Of a DNA stretch of 64,000 bases, positions 35,315 through 43,862 are shown piece after piece. A model generated the notes under the pieces. The model worked only from the letters and a program-made list of their open reading frames with translations. It searched no databases and was not told where the DNA came from. Where the stretch lies: assembly GCA_903900335.1 (NCBI GenBank), contig CAIUMP010000056.1, forward strand, positions 1-64,000. Direction: 5' to 3'. The DNA comes from an uncultured Ignavibacteriota bacterium (GTDB lineage: Bacteria; Bacteroidota; Ignavibacteria; Palsa-1295). The position numbers and the translations under genes were made by a program. Every line of letters starts with the position of its first letter. Within the stretch, counting starts at the first letter, position 1.

Positions 35315-36707
35315 AAAGTTGTTCAAACCATTCTTTCATGCGTGAGAAGACGCTGCCCTTTTCTTCACCTTCGAGCTCAATGACAGCGGGTTCTTCCATG
35401 ACGGGTCCGGCTATCTCTTCTTCCATAATCGGTTCTTCCACATAGTTGAGCAACGAACTGCGCTCGTGATGCTTGAATGCATAGAGAACGAGCCCCACTG
35501 CCGTCGAGAAGACGGGCGATTCCACTTCCTTCACGAGCCCTGCGCCAAAGCCCATCGGCATTCCGATCTTCACTGGCATCTGGAATATTTCTTCCGCAAG
35601 TTCACGTGTGCCGTTTGTCATCGAGCCACCCCCGGTCAGCACGACACCAGCAGAGAGGTGACGAGCATATCCAGAGCGCTTGATTTCGGCATAGGCAAAT
35701 TCCAGTATCTCTTCGATGCGTGGTTGAATTACACGCGCCAGAACTGATTTCTGGATCTCTCGTGGCTTGCGTCCTGCGAGCCCTGGCAATTGAATTACCT
35801 CATCACGCAGAATATGCGAGACTACGGCACATCCATATTCGCGCTTCAGCCGCTCAGCTTGGTCCCCAAGGATACCAAGACCCTTGCGGATATCATCCGT
35901 TACCTTCTGCCCCGCGATTCCAATCACGGCTGTATGACGGATAGTCCGCTCTTCAAAAACAGCAATGTCGGTCGTGCCGCCCCCGATATCGACCAGCGCA
36001 ACGCCGACTTCCTTCTCCTCATCGTCAAGCACGGCATAGCTGGAAGCCAGAGGCTCTAATACGATGTCGCGTACGCGAAGTCCCACGCGCTCGACGCAAT
36101 TGTAAATATTCTGTACCGCTGTCACCAGGCCGTTGATGATGTGAACGCTCGCTTCGAGGCGTACCCCGGACATCCCGATCGGCTCCAGGATACCATCCTG
36201 GCCATCGACGATGAACTCTTGAGGTATCACGTGGAGGATCTTCCGATCCATCGGTAAGTGCACCTTCTTCGTGTCCTCGATGAGCCGATCAACATCTTCC
36301 TGCGTGATGGTGCGATCCGCGTTGGAGATCGTTACAACACCGCGCGATTGGAACGACTGGATGTGATCCCCGGCGATGCCGACAACGACCTCACGGATCT
36401 TCACTCCGGATTGTGCCTCTGCCTCGCCAATCGCCTTCTCGATCGAGCGCACCGTCTTCTCAATGTTCGTTACAACGCCTCGTGAGAGGCCGTCAGCTGG
36501 TGCATGACCTACTCCGAGAATGGTCATTGTGTGTGGCTCACGAAGCGAGATCGCTGCGACAATCGCGCAGACTTTTGTCGTGCCCACATCTAGACCGACA
36601 ATGATCCTGCCTGGGGAGTGTGCGTTTGGCACACCGATCATGGGTGCCGAACTAAGCGAAGTGGAATAGCCACCTGTGTTTGGGTCCTGGTATCCGGTTC
36701 GTTGCAT
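35313..36707 (-). CDS. ftsA: Cell division protein FtsA
   Basis: The actin-like protein that tethers FtsZ filaments to the membrane. ATP-binding phosphate-1 motif VGLDVGTTKVCAIVA, phosphate-2 region VDIGGGTTDIAVFEE and adenosine motif VVLTGGGSMTNG are all present, as is the 1C-domain region EVVVGIAGDHIQSFQSRG. The C-terminal amphipathic helix, GSVFSRMKEWFEQL, is the membrane-targeting sequence; an acidic linker EEPIMEEEIAGPVMEEP separates it from the body. 464 residues is slightly longer than usual because of a 30-residue N-terminal extension. Lies between ftsQ and ftsZ as in most dcw clusters. Confidence 0.95.
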   Translation of the reverse strand: MQRTGYQDPNTGGYSTSLSSAPMIGVPNAHSPGRIIVGLDVGTTKVCAIVAAISLREPHTMTILGVGHAPADGLSRGVVTNIEKTVRSIEKAIGEAEAQSGVKIREVVVGIAGDHIQSFQSRGVVTISNADRTITQEDVDRLIEDTKKVHLPMDRKILHVIPQEFIVDGQDGILEPIGMSGVRLEASVHIINGLVTAVQNIYNCVERVGLRVRDIVLEPLASSYAVLDDEEKEVGVALVDIGGGTTDIAVFEERTIRHTAVIGIAGQKVTDDIRKGLGILGDQAERLKREYGCAVVSHILRDEVIQLPGLAGRKPREIQKSVLARVIQPRIEEILEFAYAEIKRSGYARHLSAGVVLTGGGSMTNGTRELAEEIFQMPVKIGMPMGFGAGLVKEVESPVFSTAVGLVLYAFKHHERSSLLNYVEEPIMEEEIAGPVMEEPAVIELEGEEKGSVFSRMKEWFEQL

Positions 36708-36729
36708 CGTATCGGTAGCGAATTATAGG

Positions 36730-37899
36730 TTAAAGTTTTTGAGATGTGGTTGAGGCAATCGCCGTTTTGGGCGCAATTGCTTTGCTTGCAGGGACGCTTC
36801 CGCTTTGTCGGCGCTTGAGCACCACCTGTCCACTGAACCGCGCGTCCACATACGCCACACCGCCCGCACGCAGCTCATTCTTAAGCCTTGCATTCCACAC
36901 TTTTGCCAGCAGTCGCAATTGCCGCAGGAAGAGCGACTCCGTTTGCGCCGGTGCCAGACCACCGCCAAGTTGTGCTTCCATGGCAGTACGAAATGGCGCA
37001 TCAAACGGTGAGCCGATGAATATCGGGGTCTGGGTCTCTGAGGTGTAGATCACGAACGCTCCCGCTTGCGTTCGGCGAAGTTCACCTATCGCGGAGCGCA
37101 ACGCACCAGAGTCAATGGCAGCCATCATCGCAATAAGGCGCGCCATTGCTTTGTAGCCGATCGTGTCCTGCTCACTAATGCCAGTAAGCAACGGCACTTG
37201 CATCAATTTTGTCGGGTCTCGCAAGCCGGAGATCAGCTTCGGACGGAGCAGCACTCCATCCCTGTCGATAATGTATGCCTCGCCTGTTGTTTCAGAGCGC
37301 AACATCGCAACAGGCTGGCGCTCCTCAATGTCGAGAATGATCGTGGAGGGATTCAGCGCTCGGCTTGGATGCGCATCCTTAATGAGCGAGTGGCGCATAA
37401 GCCTGGCCTGAACCTGTTTAAGATTGACGTCGTAAAATTTCTCTTTGCGGTTAATACCTGCAAGCGAAATGATCTCCTTTTCGCTTAGCAGGCTTGCACC
37501 GCGCACCGTGATGTGTTCTGTCACAAGGCCGCTCTCGAAATGCGATGCGAAATACCAGAGCCCACCGAGCGCCAACAGTACACCAGCGAATACTAGCGTT
37601 GCCCACCGCGTGTGCTTCCAGGAGCGGCTATCATCAATAATCACTGCATCTTCCTCACCCTCCGACAAGAAGTTGGTGAGGAAGTCACCATTCGGCTGAG
37701 ACGTAAGAGCCGGTTCAGGAGACTCGAATTCCAACCGTTCGGACGCTGAATTGTCTTCAACAGATGCGGCATCTCCGTCGAACTGCGATTCGACACGCTT
37801 CTCACCGAGGCGCTGACGAATGAGGTCGTTGGGCTCGCGCTCCGGGAGATTGGTATACTCCCGGCGCGGTGCGTTCGACGAATTAATAATTACCTTCAC
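36730..37899 (-). CDS. ftsQ: Cell division protein FtsQ/DivIB
   Basis: The bitopic division protein that joins FtsB/FtsL and recruits the septal synthase. A long acidic cytoplasmic tail (1-95), one transmembrane helix (about 100-118), and then the POTRA domain (about 126-195: ITVRGASLLSEKEIISLAGINRKEKFYDVNL and the DIEERQPVAML end). The beta domain follows to about 345, and a basic alanine-rich tail ends the 389 residues. The start is GTG at 37899. The cytoplasmic tail is longer than usual. Confidence 0.88.
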   Translation of the reverse strand: MKVIINSSNAPRREYTNLPEREPNDLIRQRLGEKRVESQFDGDAASVEDNSASERLEFESPEPALTSQPNGDFLTNFLSEGEEDAVIIDDSRSWKHTRWATLVFAGVLLALGGLWYFASHFESGLVTEHITVRGASLLSEKEIISLAGINRKEKFYDVNLKQVQARLMRHSLIKDAHPSRALNPSTIILDIEERQPVAMLRSETTGEAYIIDRDGVLLRPKLISGLRDPTKLMQVPLLTGISEQDTIGYKAMARLIAMMAAIDSGALRSAIGELRRTQAGAFVIYTSETQTPIFIGSPFDAPFRTAMEAQLGGGLAPAQTESLFLRQLRLLAKVWNARLKNELRAGGVAYVDARFSGQVVLKRRQSGSVPASKAIAPKTAIASTTSQKL

Positions 37900-38009
37900 T
37901 ATGAATCTGTCCTGATTCGTACCACTGTCTTACAGGCGAACAAGCACAAGGCTTTCGCCACGAGTCATATTTGATGCTCGTTGAAAAATGAAATTAGTGA
38001 GTGGTATCA

Positions 38010-38065
38010 CGCAGCCTTGACTGGCTGCGGCTTCGGCGGGATGCGGCCGGCATAAACGCCCGGCC
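38010..38065. repeat. Two adjacent GC-rich hairpins in the ftsQ upstream spacer
   Basis: A 7-bp stem (38010-38016 with 38023-38029) and a 6-bp stem (38045-38050 with 38060-38065) lie in the 181-bp spacer between the DUF429-like gene and ftsQ. On the minus strand they precede an AT-rich stretch. They could attenuate transcription into ftsQAZ or be a dispersed repeat; the window shows no second copy. Confidence 0.45.
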
Positions 38066-38080
38066 ACTATTTGCAATTTC

Positions 38081-39565
38081 TTACGCTATCTCAGCTTCTA
38101 CCAGAGCGGTTGATTCGATCTCAGCCTCCATGACGGCCTCTTCCGAAGAGGTCGCTACTGATACTTCAACGGCAGCCGGCGTATTCGGCTTGGCTTCTTT
38201 CTCGCCTCTTCGCGACCGCTTTTCCGAGATCGGCTCGCCTTTCTCTTCTGTGGGCACCGGCGTCTTCCGATCATCGCTTACGCGATATCCGATGCTATAG
38301 AACCAACCTTCGAGCTTAACTTGAGGGTCCTCATAAAATGCATCAACGTAATCACGAATTGGCCTGCGTTCCCGATTCTCTCTGGTCTCCGTTTTGATGA
38401 GCCCGATCAAGCAAAGCAGCGCGCGTTGCGCATCCCCGTTGCGAGCGGCGAGATCAATGGCGGAAGATGGGATCTCCCAGCCGTTATCTTCATGGACAGC
38501 CATCATTTTACGCAGTTCATTCGCTTCCATCTGCTTCCCGGAAGTGAATGTCCATGGCAATACTTCGACAACGGTAAGCTCTTTGGGGCGCGAAATCGGC
38601 CACACGGATGCTTCTGGTCGAGCTTCCAAAAGCTGCTCGATCATGGAGATCCCCATCAGCGCCGCACGACCACGTCCATTGGCGTCACTGAACTCATAAC
38701 GATTTGTCAGTCGGTTGTAACCAATTTGGATCGGACTGCCCAGATGCGGACCTGCTACTTTGCGAAGCGCGAGATCGGTACGGCGGAATCGCTCTGCAAG
38801 CGAAGGCTGCTCGTATGGCGGCAGTGGCTCAGACTTGCGCTCACCCTGGAATCGGTCGTTTCGGTTGTTTGAAAAGCGATCACGACGATCATCGCGACGT
38901 TCGAAGCGTGGTGGTGGTGGCGTCGGATCCAGGTTGGACTCGCGATAGCGACCCATGCGTTCGATCCACAAACGAATACCGTCATCGCTATTCTTTTTCA
39001 AATCTTCACGTACCTTCTTCGCCAATCCGCGCCAGTCCTCAATGCCTTCTCCCTTGAGAAGCTCAAGAAATTCCTGCGGGTAACTCAGGTTGAAGTCAAC
39101 GGCTACCAACCCGGCGGGCAATTCTTGCAATCGTTCGAGAATGTCTTTCCGCGTACGAATTGCTTCGAACTCGCGAATCACGATCCAATCGCCTTCGCGT
39201 TCAGCTTCCACCCAGAACATGTCATCCACGGGTTCGCGCTTTCCCGACCATACGATCGAGACAAAACGGCGAAACATTGCTGGCTTTGGCCCACGAGGAC
39301 GCTCGCGCTTCTCATTCCTTCGCTCTGGCCGGTTCTTGCTCGGCCGCGGAGCCTTGGGCACTCGCTGTGCCTTCGATTCATCAGCCGGATCTACGGCGGA
39401 CTTCACAGGAGTCGAGTCGCTTACTGGCGCCGATTGCTCAGCAATGAAAGCTTCCGCTGAGACAGGATGTTGTTCCGTATGCTCCACCGACTTCGAGAGG
39501 GATGGAACGTCATTCTGTTGTTCGCCGATGGGCGTATCTAAGATCTGTGACTCTTCTGAGTTCAT
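38081..39565 (-). CDS. DUF429-like protein with disordered Arg-rich arms, within the dcw cluster
   Basis: A 494-residue protein of unknown function. Residues 1-98 and 425-494 are low-complexity and charged. The core (100-425) resembles DUF429 proteins, a predicted RNase H-like nuclease fold. Three positions support this: FVSIVWSGKR (family VDWSxxxR-type first strand, but here the usual Asp is Val105), LVAVDFNLSYPQEFL (Asp157) and VVEVLPWTF (Glu334), with a final helix AARNGDAQRALLCLIGLI (Asp378). A second Arg/Asp-rich insert (about 215-245) sits inside the core. The loss of one acidic residue suggests a non-catalytic or altered protein. It lies 36 bp after murC, same direction. Confidence 0.5.
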   Translation of the reverse strand: MNSEESQILDTPIGEQQNDVPSLSKSVEHTEQHPVSAEAFIAEQSAPVSDSTPVKSAVDPADESKAQRVPKAPRPSKNRPERRNEKRERPRGPKPAMFRRFVSIVWSGKREPVDDMFWVEAEREGDWIVIREFEAIRTRKDILERLQELPAGLVAVDFNLSYPQEFLELLKGEGIEDWRGLAKKVREDLKKNSDDGIRLWIERMGRYRESNLDPTPPPPRFERRDDRRDRFSNNRNDRFQGERKSEPLPPYEQPSLAERFRRTDLALRKVAGPHLGSPIQIGYNRLTNRYEFSDANGRGRAALMGISMIEQLLEARPEASVWPISRPKELTVVEVLPWTFTSGKQMEANELRKMMAVHEDNGWEIPSSAIDLAARNGDAQRALLCLIGLIKTETRENRERRPIRDYVDAFYEDPQVKLEGWFYSIGYRVSDDRKTPVPTEEKGEPISEKRSRRGEKEAKPNTPAAVEVSVATSSEEAVMEAEIESTALVEAEIA

Positions 39566-39601
39566 TGTATGGCCAAGTCAACTTTCCGCTCTTCGGAAAG
39601 T

Positions 39602-41014
39602 TTAGATAGACACTTCAACGCTTTGGTCGAGAGTGCGTTTGTTAAGTTCTTCGAGAATGAGAGGTGCGGCGGCCGTGATGGTCCCTGCGCCAATGGTCAG
39701 TATAACATCGCCGGGACGAACTATATTGCCCAACTTTGCCGGTAAATCAGAGACACCCGAAAATTCCAGAGCATCTTCAAGGCCACCTTCTCGTGCGGCA
39801 TTCAGAATTAATGCACTCGTAATACCGGGTATTGGCTCCTCACGTGCCGGATAGACATCCAAAAGAGCAAGAATGTCCGCCAATTCAGCAAACACTTGCC
39901 CGAATTGCATTCCAAAATCCCGCGTGCGAGTAAAGGTGTGCGGTTGAAAACATGCGACGATCCTTCGGCCCGGATACGAGCGACGCGCAGTCTCAAGCGT
40001 GGCTCGGACCTCCGTAGGATGGTGTGCGTAGTCGTCAATAACAGTGACACCCTTTGACTCTCCGATAACCTGAAAGCGCCGGTCAGCACCCGAAAATCGC
40101 TTTAGCGCACGCGCAGAGATCTCGAACGGTATCGAGAGGATCTCTCCCACAGCGATCGCCGCAATAGCATTTTTCAGATTATGTTCGCCGGGAACTCCGA
40201 GCTCGAATTCGCCCATCTTCTCACCGCCTCGCAACAGCGTTGCCCGTGTGCGTGAAGCTGAATAGACAGGCTGGATCGCTCGGTACTTCGCGTCATTCGA
40301 AGTCAGACCATACGATACAATTCTCTTTTCGAGCCGAGGCGTTATCGTCCGTAATCCAGGTTCATCAATACACACGACCGCAAAACCAGTCATGAAGGTC
40401 GATGGCCCCTGATTCGCGAACTGAACGAACGCTTGCTTAAGGTCGTCCAGATCTTTGTAGATGTCAAGATGCTCTTCTTCGAGCGAGGTCATCACCGCAA
40501 TATAGGGTGAGAGCGCAAGGAAGCTGCGATCGTATTCATCTGCTTCCACTACGGCTATACGACCCGTCCCAGCACGGGAGTTCTTGTTCCCCAATTCTCG
40601 AACACTTGCACCAACCAATACCAGTGGATCGAGTTTCGCCTCGATGAGTATTGCGGCAATCATGCTGGTAACGGTGGTCTTTCCATGGGTACCGGCGACC
40701 GCGATGGCCTTGTGATCTTTTAGGAGTTCTCCCATGAACTCCGCTCGACGAAGCGTGCGAATTCCCCGTCTCTGAGCTTCCAACATTTCTGGATTCTCAG
40801 AATGCACCGCAGATGAATAGACTACCAGGTCGGCGCCGGAGACGTTTTCGGCTTTATGCCCGGCATGTATTGTCGCCCCCAACATGCCAAGCTCTTCCGT
40901 CTTAGCGCTTAGCACGAGATCGCTTCCGGAGACGCGAATTCCCCTCATGAGTAGAACCTCGGCAAGCCCACTCGTGCCCGCGCCGCCAATGCCTATGAAG
41001 TGTACATGCTCCAT
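39602..41014 (-). CDS. murC: UDP-N-acetylmuramate-L-alanine ligase MurC
   Basis: The first amino acid-adding ligase of peptidoglycan synthesis. The start at ATG 41014 gives MEHVHFIGIGGAGTSGLAEVLL, the standard MurC N-terminus; an upstream in-frame start would add 39 residues from the preceding gene's region. The ATP loop is GTHGKTTVTSMIA, followed by VVEADEYDRSFL and DDYAHHPTEVRATL, all invariant in the family. 470 residues is normal. Preceded by the PH-like membrane protein gene, 16 bp away. Confidence 0.95.
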   Translation of the reverse strand: MEHVHFIGIGGAGTSGLAEVLLMRGIRVSGSDLVLSAKTEELGMLGATIHAGHKAENVSGADLVVYSSAVHSENPEMLEAQRRGIRTLRRAEFMGELLKDHKAIAVAGTHGKTTVTSMIAAILIEAKLDPLVLVGASVRELGNKNSRAGTGRIAVVEADEYDRSFLALSPYIAVMTSLEEEHLDIYKDLDDLKQAFVQFANQGPSTFMTGFAVVCIDEPGLRTITPRLEKRIVSYGLTSNDAKYRAIQPVYSASRTRATLLRGGEKMGEFELGVPGEHNLKNAIAAIAVGEILSIPFEISARALKRFSGADRRFQVIGESKGVTVIDDYAHHPTEVRATLETARRSYPGRRIVACFQPHTFTRTRDFGMQFGQVFAELADILALLDVYPAREEPIPGITSALILNAAREGGLEDALEFSGVSDLPAKLGNIVRPGDVILTIGAGTITAAAPLILEELNKRTLDQSVEVSI

Positions 41015-41030
41015 GATGTCGTGCGTCGCG

Positions 41031-41576
41031 TTAACGGAAGGTGGTTGGCGAAGATGTTGTCCCAGAAGTGCGCCGGCGCAGCAGTCGTAGCGATTTCTTC
41101 TTATCCATTGCCAGCGGTCCGGCCCATGCACGGAGTTCGTTTAATAAAGAAGCCCCACGTTCGAAATTCGCGAGTCGGATCCGCACAGGGCGCGTGCGAT
41201 CCTTCATCCAGATCCGAACAACCCGGACCGCACTCCGAGTGGGGCCATGCGGTGATCCGAATTGCACATAGCGCACATCGCTGCGATCAATATTCCGTTG
41301 ACGCGCTCTGCTCGTAAAGCGCAGTTCGGCTGCTCCGATCTCGATCTGCCGATGCATCAGAAGATTGTAGAGAAGTGCGAAAACAGAGAGCAGCGTGATC
41401 GCCGAGAGCAAGAGCAATATGGGATCCTGCCACAGTGAAGGAAATGCTTCCGTGACAGCGACCGAACGAACGATCAGATAGATGACCAGCACCGTGGCAT
41501 AGCCAGCGATCGACTGATAGAGAAAATCCAATCGTGCTCGATACATGTGCTGCTCTCTCGAGGACCCGGTATTCAT
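41031..41576 (-). CDS. Two-helix membrane protein with PH-like (YcxB type) domain
   Basis: A 181-residue protein in the murG-murC interval. The ATG at 41576 shares ATGA with the murG stop, so translation is coupled. It has a short basic N-terminus, two transmembrane helices (about 24-43 and 52-74), and a cytoplasmic beta-rich domain (about 78-150: IEIGAAELRFTSRAR, VRYVQFGSP, VRVVRIWMKDR) resembling bacterial PH/YcxB-like domains, then a basic tail. I infer a membrane-associated scaffold. Canonical dcw clusters have nothing between murG and murC. Confidence 0.55.
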   Translation of the reverse strand: MNTGSSREQHMYRARLDFLYQSIAGYATVLVIYLIVRSVAVTEAFPSLWQDPILLLLSAITLLSVFALLYNLLMHRQIEIGAAELRFTSRARQRNIDRSDVRYVQFGSPHGPTRSAVRVVRIWMKDRTRPVRIRLANFERGASLLNELRAWAGPLAMDKKKSLRLLRRRTSGTTSSPTTFR

Positions 41577-42676
41577 ACAATTCGTTCGATTAACCAACTC
41601 GCTACAACAGCCGCCGCGTCTGGATTATCCCGCCGTTTCATGGCTGCTGACATCGCAGTGCACTTGTTATCATCGCCTAGTATTTCTTGGAGCGTCGGCA
41701 TCAGCTTTTGTTTAACTTCTGCATCCGTCAATACGATTGCGGCTCCATCGCGCTCAAAGGCTCTCGCATTCTCCTCCTGGTGATTCGCGGCCGCTTTGGA
41801 CCACGGCACCAGAACCGTGGCTTTGCCCAAACGCGCAAGCTCCGCAAGGGACGATGCACCGGCCCGACAGACGACAAGATCGGCCGCGCGATACGCCCGC
41901 TCCATATCGTAAATGTAGTCCATCACACGAACGTTCGGCTTACTCGCAAACTTTGTTTGAAGCGCTGGAAGATCAACGCTCTTCCCGGTCTGCCATAGAA
42001 CGTTATAGCCGGTGTCAGCAAGCGGACCAGCGATCTCTTCGACGGCTTCGTTGATAGCTCGCGCACCGAGGGAGCCGCCAAAGATCAGGATCGTCGTTCG
42101 GGCCGGATCAAGATTGAACGACGCTCGCGCATCTTCAATCGAAACTTCATTCGCACCCAAGTCCGCGCGGACCGGTGTACCACTGACGGTTGCGCCGCTT
42201 GCAATATTGATGGGAAACTGACTGAGCGATTCCTTGTATGCAACAAAAAGCTTGTTTGCGCCTTTCGCAAGCAGTTTGTTCGCCGCGCCTGCAATGGAGT
42301 TAATCTCCAACAATGCAATCGGCACGCGGTATGCCCATGCGGCGATTCCGGCCGGTACGCTAAGATAGGCTCCGCCACCAAGCATTGCTGCAGGTTTCTC
42401 GCTGGCGATTATCCGCAGCGAGTCAAGTACTGCTTTCCCGAACTTCAGAGGAAAGGTAAAGAGTGACTTGATATTCTTCCTCGGTGCTTCAATTGCAATT
42501 GGGAAGAATGGATAGCCCGCGCGCGGTACTTCACGCGATTCGATACGATCATGCGTGCCGACGAAGATGACGCGAATGTCCGGTCGCTGTTTGCGAATCT
42601 CATCCGCCACTGCGATCGCCGGATAGAGATGCCCGCCGGTGCCCCCGGCGGCGATAAGGATAGTCTTGTGTGCCAT
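41573..42676 (-). CDS. murG: MurG, lipid II-forming GlcNAc transferase
   Basis: Adds GlcNAc to lipid I at the inner face of the membrane. The nucleotide-sugar site is AAGGTGGHLYPAIAVADEIRK; the central LEINSIAGAANKLLAKGA segment takes the place of the usual EQN loop; GGSLGARAINEAV, the RAGASSLAELA loop and SKAAANHQEENARAFER complete the enzyme. 367 residues, typical. Four bases before the next gene start, three after ftsW. Confidence 0.94.
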   Translation of the reverse strand: MAHKTILIAAGGTGGHLYPAIAVADEIRKQRPDIRVIFVGTHDRIESREVPRAGYPFFPIAIEAPRKNIKSLFTFPLKFGKAVLDSLRIIASEKPAAMLGGGAYLSVPAGIAAWAYRVPIALLEINSIAGAANKLLAKGANKLFVAYKESLSQFPINIASGATVSGTPVRADLGANEVSIEDARASFNLDPARTTILIFGGSLGARAINEAVEEIAGPLADTGYNVLWQTGKSVDLPALQTKFASKPNVRVMDYIYDMERAYRAADLVVCRAGASSLAELARLGKATVLVPWSKAAANHQEENARAFERDGAAIVLTDAEVKQKLMPTLQEILGDDNKCTAMSAAMKRRDNPDAAAVVASWLIERIV

Positions 42677-42679
42677 GAC

Positions 42680-43861
42680 TTATGCGGCGATAGCGGGTTC
42701 TTCCGGCGTCGGTGGTTTCAGCAACGATTGCAACCGCTCGCCAATGGAGATGCGCGGCGCTCGTGGTAGCACTTCGATGTGTTTCGAAATATTTAGCAGT
42801 ATCCCAACGGCCGCGGCGCTAAAGATCATGCTTGTTCCGCCGTAGCTCACGAAGGGCATCGGGAGCCCTGTTACCGGCATGAGGCCGGCGTTGACGAAGG
42901 AGTTCACGATGGCGTAGATTGCGATGGTCATCGTGATTCCGAATGCAACATACCTGCCAAACGCGTCCGGCGCGTGTTTGGCGATCTGAATGCCGCGAAC
43001 GATGATAAATCCAAAGACAATAATAAGCAGTGCCGCACCGATGAAACCATACTCCTCGCCGATCACCGAATAGATAAAATCACCATACGACTCTGGCAGA
43101 AAGAACATGCTTTGCCTCGACTGCCCAATGCCAACCCCGAAAAGGCCTCCATTGCCGAATGCGATCATCGCCTGGTCGAGTTGATAGGTGACCTTATCCG
43201 TTTGCGATGTGTGATGACCTACGAAGGCCATCATACGCTGCACTCTGTAACTTGCCGTAAGTGCAAACACTCCGCCTCCCATCACCGCAAGCACCCCACA
43301 TGAGATCATATACTTGAGCGGCACCTGCGCAACGAACATGATCCCGAACGTTATCAGGAAGAGTACACTCGCAGTGGACATATTCGGCTGCTTCGCGATG
43401 AGTGCAGCGGCGGCCAGTGCCCAAAGAATTATCGGTAAGAAGGCTTTCTTGAAATCACCGATGATCTCCTGTTTGGCCGCACAGAGCGCCGCTACATGAA
43501 GCACCAACGCGAACTTCGCAAACTCCGCCGGTTGGAAACTAAGCGGCCCCAGCGCCAGCCAACGCCGCGCGCCAAGCTCTCGCGTTCCGATGACAAGCAC
43601 CAGCACAAGCAGCAGCAGGGACGAAAGCATGATCCACTTCGTCTGCTTCTCGAACTTATGATAATCGACCTTCGTGAAGAAGATCATTGCGACGAAGGAC
43701 AAGAACACCTTTTTCGCGTGGTTGAAGAGCATCGACTCGCTCGTCCCCATCTTCGTCGCGCTGAACGAGGCGCTCGCCGTATAAACGAACGCCAATGACG
43801 CGAGCAGAAGACCGGTCACGGTCAGGAAGAGGCTCAGGTCAGCGGTACGTTTTGGTTTCAT
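42680..43861 (-). CDS. ftsW: FtsW, SEDS-family septal peptidoglycan polymerase
   Basis: A ten-helix SEDS protein of 393 residues. Invariant segments present: SFQPAEFAKFALVLH, the loop GEEYGFIGAALLIIVFGFI, and PMPFVSYGGTSMI at the C-terminal side. The C-terminal tail is cytoplasmic. The first 30 residues (MKPKRTADLSLFLTVTGLLL and on to YTASASF) are closely copied by the gene just upstream; the DNA of 43785-43807 is repeated exactly at 44542-44564. Works with the PASTA-PBP encoded further upstream. Confidence 0.95.
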   Translation of the reverse strand: MKPKRTADLSLFLTVTGLLLASLAFVYTASASFSATKMGTSESMLFNHAKKVFLSFVAMIFFTKVDYHKFEKQTKWIMLSSLLLLVLVLVIGTRELGARRWLALGPLSFQPAEFAKFALVLHVAALCAAKQEIIGDFKKAFLPIILWALAAAALIAKQPNMSTASVLFLITFGIMFVAQVPLKYMISCGVLAVMGGGVFALTASYRVQRMMAFVGHHTSQTDKVTYQLDQAMIAFGNGGLFGVGIGQSRQSMFFLPESYGDFIYSVIGEEYGFIGAALLIIVFGFIIVRGIQIAKHAPDAFGRYVAFGITMTIAIYAIVNSFVNAGLMPVTGLPMPFVSYGGTSMIFSAAAVGILLNISKHIEVLPRAPRISIGERLQSLLKPPTPEEPAIAA

Positions 43862-43862
43862 C

